The translations under genes were made by a program, and so were the position numbers. From positions 26,103-90,102 of the forward strand of contig NZ_JACERN010000047.1 in NCBI RefSeq assembly GCF_013911085.1: DNA of 64,000 bases, in the 5' to 3' direction. Below the pieces are notes generated by a model. It did not search any database. It saw only the letters and a program-made list of their open reading frames with translations, and had not been told where the DNA came from. Below, piece after piece: positions 26,126-33,325 of this stretch (position 1 is its first letter; the number at the start of each line of letters is the position of its first letter). The DNA is from Aquitalea aquatica. GTDB taxonomy: Bacteria; Pseudomonadota; Gammaproteobacteria; Burkholderiales; Chromobacteriaceae.

Positions 26126-26836
26126 TCAGTGCGCTGGCATCCAGCGGCTGATACGCCGGTCAAACCGGCTGAACAGCAGGTTGGACAACAGGGTGATCAG
26201 CAGATACACCGCAGCCACCGCCAGATAAAACAGCAAATATTCGCGAGTGGAACCGGCCGCCTGCTTGGTGGTGAACAGCAGCTCGTTGTAACCCACCACG
26301 CTGATCAGGGCGCTATCCTTGATCAGGATCAGCCACAGATTGGACAGCCCACCCAGCGCGTAGGGCAGCATTTCCGGCAGGATGATGCGCTGCACGATCA
26401 TGTGGCGCGGGCAGCCAAAGGCGCGGGCAGCTTCCAGATGGCCGGTGGGGATGGACTGCACCGCGCCCCGGATGATCTCCGCGGCGTAGGCACCCTGCAC
26501 AATGCCCAGCACCACCACGGCGGCCATGAAGCCGTTGATGGGGGCCGGTCCCTGATCCAGCTGCGCCAGCACCCAGTTGATCAGGTCGCCGCCGGCGTAA
26601 TACAGCAGCAGGATCAGCAGCAGCTCCGGCACTGCCCGGCACACCGTGGTGTAGGCATTGGCCAGCCGCAACAGCAGCCCGTGGCGGGTCATCTTGATCA
26701 TGGCCACCAGCAGGCCGATACACAGCCCTACTGAAAATGCGCCCAGTGAAATCTGCAGCGTCACCAGCGCGCCCTGCAGCAAGGCGCAGCCCCAGTCCAG
26801 CACCACGGCATCGAATGCCTTGGTCAACCATTCCAT
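26126..26836 (-). CDS. Basic amino-acid ABC transporter permease (HisQ/AotQ-like)
   Basis: 236 residues from the ATG preceded by AAAGGAAATGGC (13 codons inside the open frame). Same permease family as its neighbour, with EAA loop 'GHLEAARAFGCPRHMIVQRIILP' and a 'YTTVCRAVPELLLILLLYYAG' segment typical of HisQ-type subunits. It sits between the binding-protein gene and the second permease in one minus-strand operon. Substrate inferred as arginine from the operon. Confidence 0.88.
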   Translation of the reverse strand: MEWLTKAFDAVVLDWGCALLQGALVTLQISLGAFSVGLCIGLLVAMIKMTRHGLLLRLANAYTTVCRAVPELLLILLLYYAGGDLINWVLAQLDQGPAPINGFMAAVVVLGIVQGAYAAEIIRGAVQSIPTGHLEAARAFGCPRHMIVQRIILPEMLPYALGGLSNLWLILIKDSALISVVGYNELLFTTKQAAGSTREYLLFYLAVAAVYLLITLLSNLLFSRFDRRISRWMPAH

Positions 26837-26914
26837 GCCATTTCCTTTCGCATAAGACCTGCTCGTCCTGACCACGAGGCAGGGCAGCCCAGGCAGCCCC
26901 TGCCCTGCGCCGGC

Positions 26915-27685
26915 TTATTTGACGGAAATGTCCACCTTGAAATATTTCTTCTGGATGGCGTTGAAGCTGCCGTCCTGGCGCAGCTTGAGGATGGCATCGT
27001 CAAACTTGCGCTTGAGCACGACATCGCTCTTGCGCAAACCCGCCCCTACGCCGGGACCGAAAATGGGATCGCGCGGTGCCATGCCCTTGGACTCCAGCGC
27101 GGCACCATCCTTGCTCTTGAGGAAATCGCTGGCAGCCAGCGCGTCCAGCAGCATCACATCCACCCGGCCGGCGGCCATGTCGGCATTCAGCTCGTCCTGG
27201 GTGTTGTAATACTTGATACTGGCTACCTGCCCATAACGCTTCTTGATGTAGTCGGCATTGACGGTGGACGACTGCACCCCGATCACCTTGCCCTTCAGCC
27301 CTTCAGGCGTCAGTGTCAGCTTGCTGGCCTTGGGGGCCACGTATTCGGCATCGGTGTAGTAATAAGGCTTGCTGAAGGCAATGACCTTTTCCCGCTCCGG
27401 GGTAATCGACATGGAATTGAAGATGACGTCGATCTTCTTGCTGTTGAGCGAGGGGATGATGCCGTCCCAGGCCACCTCGGTGATCTGGCACTTTTCCTTG
27501 ATTTCCTGGCAGATGCGCTGCACCAGCTCGACTTCAAAGCCGCTCCACTGGCCGGAGCTTTGCTTGATGGAAAATGGCGGATAAGGCTCGGCGGCAATAC
27601 CCACCTTCAGCGGGCCGGCCAGTGTGGCGGCAGCCGGCAGGCTACAGGACAAGGCAAGGCAAATACGCAGCATTGTGGTTTTCAT
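26915..27685 (-). CDS. Periplasmic basic amino-acid binding protein
   Basis: 256 residues. The start is the ATG after GGAGAGATAGAC; it opens a signal peptide (MKTTMLRICLALSCSLPAAA) cleaved near 'TLAGP'. The mature protein is an SBP family 3 (LAO/HisJ type): 'LKVGIAAEPYPPF' at the N-terminus, 'GFEVELVQRICQ', 'WDGIIPSLNSKKIDVIFNSM' and 'GVQSSTVNADYIKKRYG'. It delivers the ligand to the two permeases encoded next. Arginine or another basic amino acid is the likely ligand because the same operon encodes arginine transaminase. Confidence 0.9.
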   Translation of the reverse strand: MKTTMLRICLALSCSLPAAATLAGPLKVGIAAEPYPPFSIKQSSGQWSGFEVELVQRICQEIKEKCQITEVAWDGIIPSLNSKKIDVIFNSMSITPEREKVIAFSKPYYYTDAEYVAPKASKLTLTPEGLKGKVIGVQSSTVNADYIKKRYGQVASIKYYNTQDELNADMAAGRVDVMLLDALAASDFLKSKDGAALESKGMAPRDPIFGPGVGAGLRKSDVVLKRKFDDAILKLRQDGSFNAIQKKYFKVDISVK

Positions 27686-27823
27686 GTCTATCTCTCCATA
27701 GGGTGGGTGAAGCGATGCGGACGGGTACGGCCAACAACAGAAATGCGTGATCACTACAGCGCAGCTGGCCCCGTGCCGCCTTGTACCAGCGGCTGAAGTG
27801 GCCACAGCGCGTGCCATGCGCAG

Positions 27824-28633
27824 TCAGGCACGGCAGAACTGCGCATTGACGAACTGGCGGCAGCGCTCACTGCCGGGGTTTTCAAATACCTGCCGTGCCG
27901 TGCCGGCTTCTTCGATACAGCCCTGGTGCAGAAACATCACCTTGCTGGACACATCGCGGGCAAAGGCCATCTCATGGGTTACCAACACCATGGTGCAGCC
28001 ATCCTGTGCCAGATCGCGGATCACCTTGAGCACCTCACCCACCAGTTCCGGGTCCAGCGCCGAGGTCGGCTCGTCAAACAGCATCACCGAAGGCCGCGTC
28101 GCCAGGGCACGGGCAATAGCTACCCGCTGCTGCTGACCACCGGACAGAAAAGCCGGATAGCTGTGGCGCTTCTCCGCCATGCCCACCTTGGCCAGCAGCG
28201 CTTCGGCCAGGGCGATGGCTTCGCCGCGTGGCTGGCGCAGCACGCGAATCGGCACCTCGATCAGGTTTTCCAGCACGGTCATGTGTGGCCACAGATTGAA
28301 GCTCTGGAACACCATGCCCAGCCGGGTGCGCATGCGGTCCACCTGGGGCGGATCGGCCAGCACGGTCTGGCCATGGCGGTTGGTCTTCAGAGCGACCTCT
28401 TCGCCGGCGATCAGTACCTGGCCGCTGTCGGGAACCTCCAGCATGTTCATGCAGCGCAGCAAGGTACTCTTGCCAGAACCGCTGGCACCGATCAGCGACA
28501 CTACGTCGCCGGTCTGCGCGGTAAAGGACACGCCCTTGAGTACTTCCTGCGCGCCAAATCGCTTGCGCAGATTGCGGATGTCGATGATCGGCGCGACAGC
28601 AGCCGCGCCTTGGGGCATGAAGGTATCGGACAA
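27824..28633 (-). CDS. Amino-acid ABC transporter ATP-binding protein (HisP/AotP-like)
   Basis: 269 residues from a TTG codon at 28633, preceded by GGGGAG at good spacing. The ATG at 28693 lies at the predicted sigma-54 transcription start, and the ATG at 28618 has no ribosome site, so TTG is preferred. Family motifs: Walker A '[11 protein letters not shown]', Q-loop 'MVFQSFNLWPH', signature 'LSGGQQQRVAIARAL', Walker B 'VMLFDEPTSALD', and H-loop 'LVTHEMAFARDV'. This is the polar amino acid uptake class. First gene of the operon running to aruI; only the start codon is uncertain. Confidence 0.9.
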   Translation of the reverse strand: MSDTFMPQGAAAVAPIIDIRNLRKRFGAQEVLKGVSFTAQTGDVVSLIGASGSGKSTLLRCMNMLEVPDSGQVLIAGEEVALKTNRHGQTVLADPPQVDRMRTRLGMVFQSFNLWPHMTVLENLIEVPIRVLRQPRGEAIALAEALLAKVGMAEKRHSYPAFLSGGQQQRVAIARALATRPSVMLFDEPTSALDPELVGEVLKVIRDLAQDGCTMVLVTHEMAFARDVSSKVMFLHQGCIEEAGTARQVFENPGSERCRQFVNAQFCRA

Positions 28634-28704
28634 GCTGGCTCTCCCCTGAGTGAACAGCAGCACGGGACAGATCGTGGTGCTGCATGGTGGCATGCACTGC
28701 CTTC

Positions 28705-28720
28705 AGCACGTTTCATGCCA
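28705..28720 (-). promoter_or_regulatory. Sigma-54 (-24/-12) promoter of the arginine operon
   Basis: The minus strand reads TGGCATGAAACGTGCT. This matches TGGCAYR-N4-TTGCW with one mismatch (G for the first T of the -12 box); GG and GC are at the obligatory spacing. The predicted transcript start is near 28694. A sigma-54 activator gene is read divergently from the same gap. Confidence 0.75.
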
Positions 28721-28760
28721 CCTGCCATCCCAGATAAAAACTATTAAAAACAAGGCACTA

Positions 28761-28776
28761 CAATAATCAACTATTG
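28761..28776. promoter_or_regulatory. Candidate upstream activator site for the sigma-54 regulator
   Basis: CAATAATCAACTATTG, a 16-bp near-palindrome about 50 bases upstream of the -24 element. A related half-site AATAGTTG recurs at about 28798-28805. Suitable position for an enhancer-binding protein; site identity is inferred. Confidence 0.45.
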
Positions 28777-28947
28777 CTGATTTCCTGCATTTGCGTGAAT
28801 AGTTGCGAAACTGCCAGAAATTCAGCAGCCCGCCATGGTCAGCATCGCGCCCCGGCTCACCCACTAGGCGTACAGATTGTCCCCAAGCAGGAGAAGACGT
28901 GGTATCAATAGGCAAAACAAGAAGAAGTCACATCGGAGGAGGAGTTC

Positions 28948-30378
28948 ATGGACAGCCAACTGGCGTCTGCCATTTCCATTTTCATGGAATTTCTGGACGC
29001 ACTGCCCCAGCCGGTCGCTATCGTCGATGCTGCGGGTAACTATGTGTATTACAACGAAGAAAGCGCCCACATCGACGATTACCAGGCCGCCCATGCCCTG
29101 GGTAATCCGGTGCTGCAGATCTATCCGCAACTGAACCAGCACAGCAGCACCCTGTTGCAGGCCGCGTTCAAGGGCAAGCGCTATCACAACCAGTACCAGC
29201 TGTACTACAACCCCGGCGGCAATCCGGTACACCAGGTGCATACCACCCTGCCCTTGCAGAACAGCGGCGGAGACATCATTGGTGCCATCGAGATTTCCCG
29301 CGACCTGTCAGTCATCAACCACCTGCATGAGCAGTTCATCGACCTGCAGCAAAAGCTGCACGGCCAGCAGCCACCGGGAGATGATGGCATCGTCACCTGC
29401 GAGCCGGAAATGCAGAAGCTGATTCATCAGGCACAACGGCTGGCCAAGACCGATGTACAAGTGCTGATCTACGGTGAAACCGGCACCGGCAAGGAGCTGT
29501 TCGCCCGGCTGCTGCACACCCACAGCGAACGGGCACGCCAGCCCTTCCTGGTGCTCAACTGCGCCGCCATGCCCGAGCCGCTGTTTGAAAGTGCCCTATT
29601 CGGCACCGTGAAGGGCGCCTTTACCGGCGCCGAAGACCGCAAGGGCCTGCTGGAAAGCGCCCATGGCGGCACGCTGTTTCTGGACGAACTCAATTCGATG
29701 CCGATGGCGGTGCAGGGCAAGCTGCTACGCGCGCTGCAGGAACAGACCTTCCGCCGCGTCGGCTCCAGCCAGGAGTGCCGGGTGGATGTGCGCATCATCG
29801 CCGCCACCAACGAGTCGCCGCAAACCATGCTGGACAAGCAGCGCATTCGCCCCGACCTGCTCTACCGGCTGAATGTGGGCTATCTCACCATTCCGCCGCT
29901 GCGCGAACGCAAGCGCGACATCCCGCTGCTGGCCCAAGCCTTTCTGGAAAAAAACGGCAAGATCACCGGCAACCGCGTCAAACGCATCAGCCCAGCCGTA
30001 CTGGAGCGGCTACAGCGGCACCGCTGGCCGGGCAATGTGCGCATGCTGGAAAACATCATCCTGCGCAGCCTGATCTTCTGTGAAAATGGCGACGAGCTGG
30101 ATTTCATCCTGCTGGAAGAAGACGAGCAACAGCTGGAGCCCCTGCCCCCCTGCACCACCACGACGGCGCTCCCGTCTCCACCGGCTGTGGACAACGAAGC
30201 CTCAGCCTCGCTGGAAGCCCAGGTAGCCGCTTACGAACGCACCCTGTTGCTGCACTACCTCAAGCGCTATCCGAATCTGTCCGAAGCCGCGCGCCAGTGC
30301 GGTCTGCCACGCGCCACCCTGCAATACAAGATGAAAAAGTACGGCATCCGGCTGGCCCAGCAGGTTATCGACGGTTGA
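28948..30378 (+). CDS. Sigma-54-dependent activator, PAS-AAA+-Fis (RocR-like)
   Basis: 476 residues; start preceded by GGAGGAGGAG. An N-terminal PAS-like sensor (about 15-120) is followed by an AAA+ domain (about 150-385) with Walker A 'GETGTGKELF', the sigma-54 contact 'GAFTGA', Walker B 'GGTLFLDELNSM', an arginine-rich sensor region and 'RWPGNVRML', and a C-terminal Fis-type helix-turn-helix ('NLSEAARQCGLPRATLQYKMKKYG'). The domain order is that of Bacillus RocR, the arginine-catabolism activator. Divergent from the arginine uptake/transaminase operon whose promoter is of the -24/-12 type, so it is almost certainly its activator. The effector is not known; arginine or ornithine are reasonable guesses. 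Confidence 0.9.
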   Translation: MDSQLASAISIFMEFLDALPQPVAIVDAAGNYVYYNEESAHIDDYQAAHALGNPVLQIYPQLNQHSSTLLQAAFKGKRYHNQYQLYYNPGGNPVHQVHTTLPLQNSGGDIIGAIEISRDLSVINHLHEQFIDLQQKLHGQQPPGDDGIVTCEPEMQKLIHQAQRLAKTDVQVLIYGETGTGKELFARLLHTHSERARQPFLVLNCAAMPEPLFESALFGTVKGAFTGAEDRKGLLESAHGGTLFLDELNSMPMAVQGKLLRALQEQTFRRVGSSQECRVDVRIIAATNESPQTMLDKQRIRPDLLYRLNVGYLTIPPLRERKRDIPLLAQAFLEKNGKITGNRVKRISPAVLERLQRHRWPGNVRMLENIILRSLIFCENGDELDFILLEEDEQQLEPLPPCTTTTALPSPPAVDNEASASLEAQVAAYERTLLLHYLKRYPNLSEAARQCGLPRATLQYKMKKYGIRLAQQVIDG

Positions 30379-30452
30379 ATGCAACAAGCCGGTGCCTCCC
30401 CGCAAGGGAAGACACCGGCCGCACACCGCGAACCTTGCCAGATCGGGTGGAT

Positions 30453-31403
30453 TTACAGATCCAGCACCAGCCGCTCACAGGCAGCACGTGACACACAGAG
30501 CATGACCCGGTCCTGCGCCGCCTGCTCCGCCGCACTCAGATACTGGTCGCGATGCAGGGCCGTCCCTGCCAGCAAGCGGGTCTCGCAAGTGCCGCAATAG
30601 CCTTCACGGCACAGGCTTTCGACCTGGATGCTGGTTTGCCGCTGAATGGCGTCCAGCATGCTTTCGTCAGCAGCCACCCGCACTTCGCAGCCGGAACGCG
30701 CCAGTTGCACAACAAACTCCGCTCCGCCCGGACTATCCGGCAGGCTAAAGCGCTCGATGTGCAAGCGTCCCTGCTGCGCCACATCTCCTCCGGCTGCTTC
30801 CACCGCAGCAATCAGACGCTGCGGCCCGCAGGCATACACATGGCTTGTGGCGCCCACACCGGCCAGCAGCGCCGCCACATCCAGCCTTGCCCCCTGGCTG
30901 GCATCATACAGCCGCACCGATGCATGCCCGGCCAGCTCCTCGACAAAGGCTGCCTCAGCCGGCGAGCGGTAAGCGTAGTGCAGCTGGAAATCCTGCTCCC
31001 GGCCGCGCATGGCCGCCATATGGGCGATAAAGGGGGTAATGCCGATACCGGCGGCAATGAACAGCAAGGATTCCGCTCCCGGCTGCAGGGCAAACAGGTT
31101 GGCCGGGGTGGTGAGTTCCAGCCCGGCACCCGGCTGCAGGCCATGCAGCCAGGCCGATCCGCCACGCCCACTTGCCTCAAGCTTTACCGCAATATGCAGG
31201 CTGCTGCCGTCATAGCTGGCATCCAGCAGCGAATAGGCATTGACCGGACTATCCGCGCTGCTGCCGGCCCGCAGCAGCAAGTGGCTGCCAGAGCTAAATG
31301 CAGGATAGCTCGCGTCAGCCGGCTGCAGGGTCAGCGCCCTGATATCCCGTGCCAGCCACTGCGTCGCCAGCAGGTGGCCTTTCATCCAGCGAATCTGGCT
31401 CAT
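30453..31403 (-). CDS. cntB: Carnitine monooxygenase reductase subunit
   Basis: 316 residues, close to CntB/YeaX (about 320). Order: FMN/FAD-binding beta-barrel (about 5-100, 'VNAYSLLDAS'), NAD-binding domain (about 105-220, 'AAGIGITPFIAHM', 'VYACGP'), and a C-terminal plant-type [2Fe-2S] ferredoxin domain with 'CREGYCGTCE' and a final cysteine in 'MLCVSRAACERLVLDL'. The C-terminus resembles Acinetobacter CntB as I recall it. It passes electrons from NAD(P)H to the Rieske oxygenase CntA. The start follows AAGGAGG, 24 bases after cntA. Alternative: reductase of another phthalate-dioxygenase-type Rieske system. Confidence 0.82.
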   Translation of the reverse strand: MSQIRWMKGHLLATQWLARDIRALTLQPADASYPAFSSGSHLLLRAGSSADSPVNAYSLLDASYDGSSLHIAVKLEASGRGGSAWLHGLQPGAGLELTTPANLFALQPGAESLLFIAAGIGITPFIAHMAAMRGREQDFQLHYAYRSPAEAAFVEELAGHASVRLYDASQGARLDVAALLAGVGATSHVYACGPQRLIAAVEAAGGDVAQQGRLHIERFSLPDSPGGAEFVVQLARSGCEVRVAADESMLDAIQRQTSIQVESLCREGYCGTCETRLLAGTALHRDQYLSAAEQAAQDRVMLCVSRAACERLVLDL

Positions 31404-31427
31404 GCTGCCTCCTTGTTCCGCATGGTT

Positions 31428-32552
31428 TTACTGACGGTAGCATTGCGCCACCATGCGGTGGAAATAGGCGATGCCGTGCTCGCTGATGCCACTGAGGCTA
31501 TCGTCCACCATGATGCGCCCCTGGCCGCGGTAACCGCGCGATTGCAGACCGCGCTGCACGCTTTCCACCAGTCGCAGATCCTCCGGGCGGAAGGTCTGGG
31601 TCGCCCAGGTGATAAAATTGCGCTGCTCCGGCGTCACCTCCTTGCTGGGCATCAGCACCTCGTAGTACTGCACCGTCAGCCCCGCCGACACCGGGTACTC
31701 GTAGATCACCGTCATGGTGTCATCGCCCGGCACCACGTTGAACATGACACAGGGCCATACCCAATAACCGCTGAAAGCCTGGTTGGCGACATCGCCATCA
31801 AAGGAATATCCCTGGCTGGATGATTTGGAATGGCCGTGTTGCAAGGTCCAGCGGCCATGGAAGGTATGGGTGTAACTGGCGCTGTCCACCGAACTGGAAA
31901 AGCCGGGATGGGCCGGCGCACAGTGGTAGCACTCCATGTAGTTGTCGACAATCACCTTCCAGTTGGCCGGCGTATCGGTAATCGTGCGCGAAGCCACCTG
32001 CAGGCTGGCCACATTGGGACAGACGCTGTGCAGATGCTCGGCCAGCCCGGCCAGCGCGGTTTCCACGGCTTCGGCCTGCATGTCCATATTGATGAAGACA
32101 AAGCCGCAGTATTCCGCCACCTGTACTGGTGTCAGCCGGTAATCTGCCTTGTCGAAATGGGCCACATTTTCGCAATTGCGCGCCACCGCCAGCTCGCCAT
32201 CCAGCTTGAAGGTCCAGGCGTGATAAGGACAGCTGACGACATTCTTGGCAATGCCGCTGTCTTGCAGCAACTCGTGCCCGCGGTGTGGACAGACATTGTA
32301 GAAAGCCCGCAACACACCATCCCGCCCGCGTACCACCAACAGGTTTTCTCCGGCGATGCGGCGTGTGACATAGGCGTTGTTTTCTGCCAGTTCGCTGCCG
32401 TGGCAGAAACACAGCCAGGACTTGGCAAAAATCTGCTGTTTTTCGTAGTCGAACACCGCATCAGAAGTGTAATAGCGAGCAGGAAGCGTGTAAGCGTGGC
32501 TCATGTCCTGGCAAAAATCATCCGGCAAATCCATTCCGATATCGCGCTGCAT
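31428..32552 (-). CDS. cntA: Carnitine monooxygenase oxygenase subunit, Rieske type
   Basis: 374 residues from the ATG preceded by AGGAGACTGTG; CntA is about 371. An N-terminal Rieske [2Fe-2S] domain has 'CPHRGHEL...CPYHAW'. The catalytic domain has 'NWKVIVDNYMECYHCAPAHPGF', with the glutamate that bridges Rieske and mononuclear iron in CntA, and ends with 'ESVQRGLQSRGYRGQGRIM' and 'SGISEHGIAYFH', both characteristic of CntA/YeaW. The reaction is L-carnitine to trimethylamine and malic semialdehyde. Operon with cntB. No carnitine transporter or dehydrogenase adjoins, so the physiological substrate could be another quaternary amine (gamma-butyrobetaine, betaine). Confidence 0.82.
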   Translation of the reverse strand: MQRDIGMDLPDDFCQDMSHAYTLPARYYTSDAVFDYEKQQIFAKSWLCFCHGSELAENNAYVTRRIAGENLLVVRGRDGVLRAFYNVCPHRGHELLQDSGIAKNVVSCPYHAWTFKLDGELAVARNCENVAHFDKADYRLTPVQVAEYCGFVFINMDMQAEAVETALAGLAEHLHSVCPNVASLQVASRTITDTPANWKVIVDNYMECYHCAPAHPGFSSSVDSASYTHTFHGRWTLQHGHSKSSSQGYSFDGDVANQAFSGYWVWPCVMFNVVPGDDTMTVIYEYPVSAGLTVQYYEVLMPSKEVTPEQRNFITWATQTFRPEDLRLVESVQRGLQSRGYRGQGRIMVDDSLSGISEHGIAYFHRMVAQCYRQ

Positions 32553-32658
32553 CACAGTCTCCTGGGTTGGCTTGCTCAGACGCTGGTCACCAAGCGGCAC
32601 CAGTTGAGCGTGCTGAGCATTTAGCAGCTTGCATGCCAGCCACAAAATAAAGTCAAGT

Positions 32659-32687
32659 CATTGTATTTATTAAAAATAATGACAATG
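32659..32687. promoter_or_regulatory. AT-rich dyad upstream of cntA
   Basis: CATTGT...ACAATG, 6-bp arms bounding a 17-base AT-only or nearly AT-only centre, about 107 bases upstream of the cntA start. Candidate operator or promoter element. Confidence 0.35.
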
Positions 32688-32756
32688 CCGCAGGAGAAAA
32701 TTTCAGGCAACCACGGGAAAAATCATGAATCTGCCAGTTTTCCGGCAGCCAGAAAT

Positions 32757-32780
32757 AGCAAAACCGGACCTGGGTCCGGT
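32757..32780 (-). terminator. Terminator after the BOF-family gene
   Basis: ACCGGACC-CA-GGTCCGGT on the minus strand, followed by TTTTGC; 26 bases after the stop. Confidence 0.7.
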
Positions 32781-32805
32781 GATGTCAGGAGTAATACGCG
32801 ATGGT

Positions 32806-33150
32806 TTAAGGCAGGATTTCCATCTTCTTGACATCAATCTTGCTGCCAGAGAATTCCTTATCTACCTTGCCCTGCAGACGGACTTTGCTTTGCGCGGTAA
32901 ATTTTTCAGCCGGCAGATACTTGCTGTCAATTTCCACTTTTGCCGTACCGCTGGCATCCTTGAACTCATAATGCTTGCTATCGATCTGGCGGACGATATT
33001 GCCCTCCAGCATGACGCGGCTGTCATCGGCAGCCTGCAGCGCCTTGGCAACGGTGGTGAGCGCCGGAGTGCTGCCTTCGCCAACAAACTCGGCATGCGCG
33101 CCAAGTGGCAGCAGGGCGGCGATACTCAGCATGGCAAGAATTTTTTTCAT
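32806..33150 (-). CDS. YgiW/YdeI-like BOF-family periplasmic OB-fold protein
   Basis: 114 residues from the ATG that opens the signal peptide MKKILAMLSIAALLPLGAHA (12 codons inside the open frame). The mature protein is one OB-fold of the bacterial OB-fold (BOF) family: 'VMLEGNIVRQIDSKHYEFKDASGTAKVEID' spans the central strands, and 'VRLQGKVDKEFSGSKIDVKKMEIL' the end. E. coli YgiW and YdeI are linked to stress tolerance (peroxide, cadmium, antimicrobial peptides); the molecular role is unclear. Monocistronic, with its own terminator. Confidence 0.85.
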   Translation of the reverse strand: MKKILAMLSIAALLPLGAHAEFVGEGSTPALTTVAKALQAADDSRVMLEGNIVRQIDSKHYEFKDASGTAKVEIDSKYLPAEKFTAQSKVRLQGKVDKEFSGSKIDVKKMEILP

Positions 33151-33274
33151 GATCTGTCCTTGTATGGATGGAAAGTGCTCCACCATTTAAGTCTGACGAG
33201 CTTAAGCCATGCTTAAAGCAGCCATCAGCCAAACCCATCCTTTAGATCCGCCATGCCCATACTGAGCACCCATA

Positions 33275-33304
33275 AAAAAACCGCCCCCGAAAGGGCGGTT
33301 TTTA
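33275..33304 (-). terminator. Terminator after ppsA
   Basis: AAAACCGCCC and GGGCGGTTTT form the stem, with A and T tracts on both sides; 21 bases beyond the ppsA stop. Confidence 0.85.
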
Positions 33305-33325
33305 TCTAGCCGGCTAGTTGCAGAC

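Noticed and set aside
28694..28947. A second small gene in the arginine operon gap
   Set aside because: Frames here are short and the gap is fully explained by promoter, activator sites and the ribosome site of the sigma-54 regulator.
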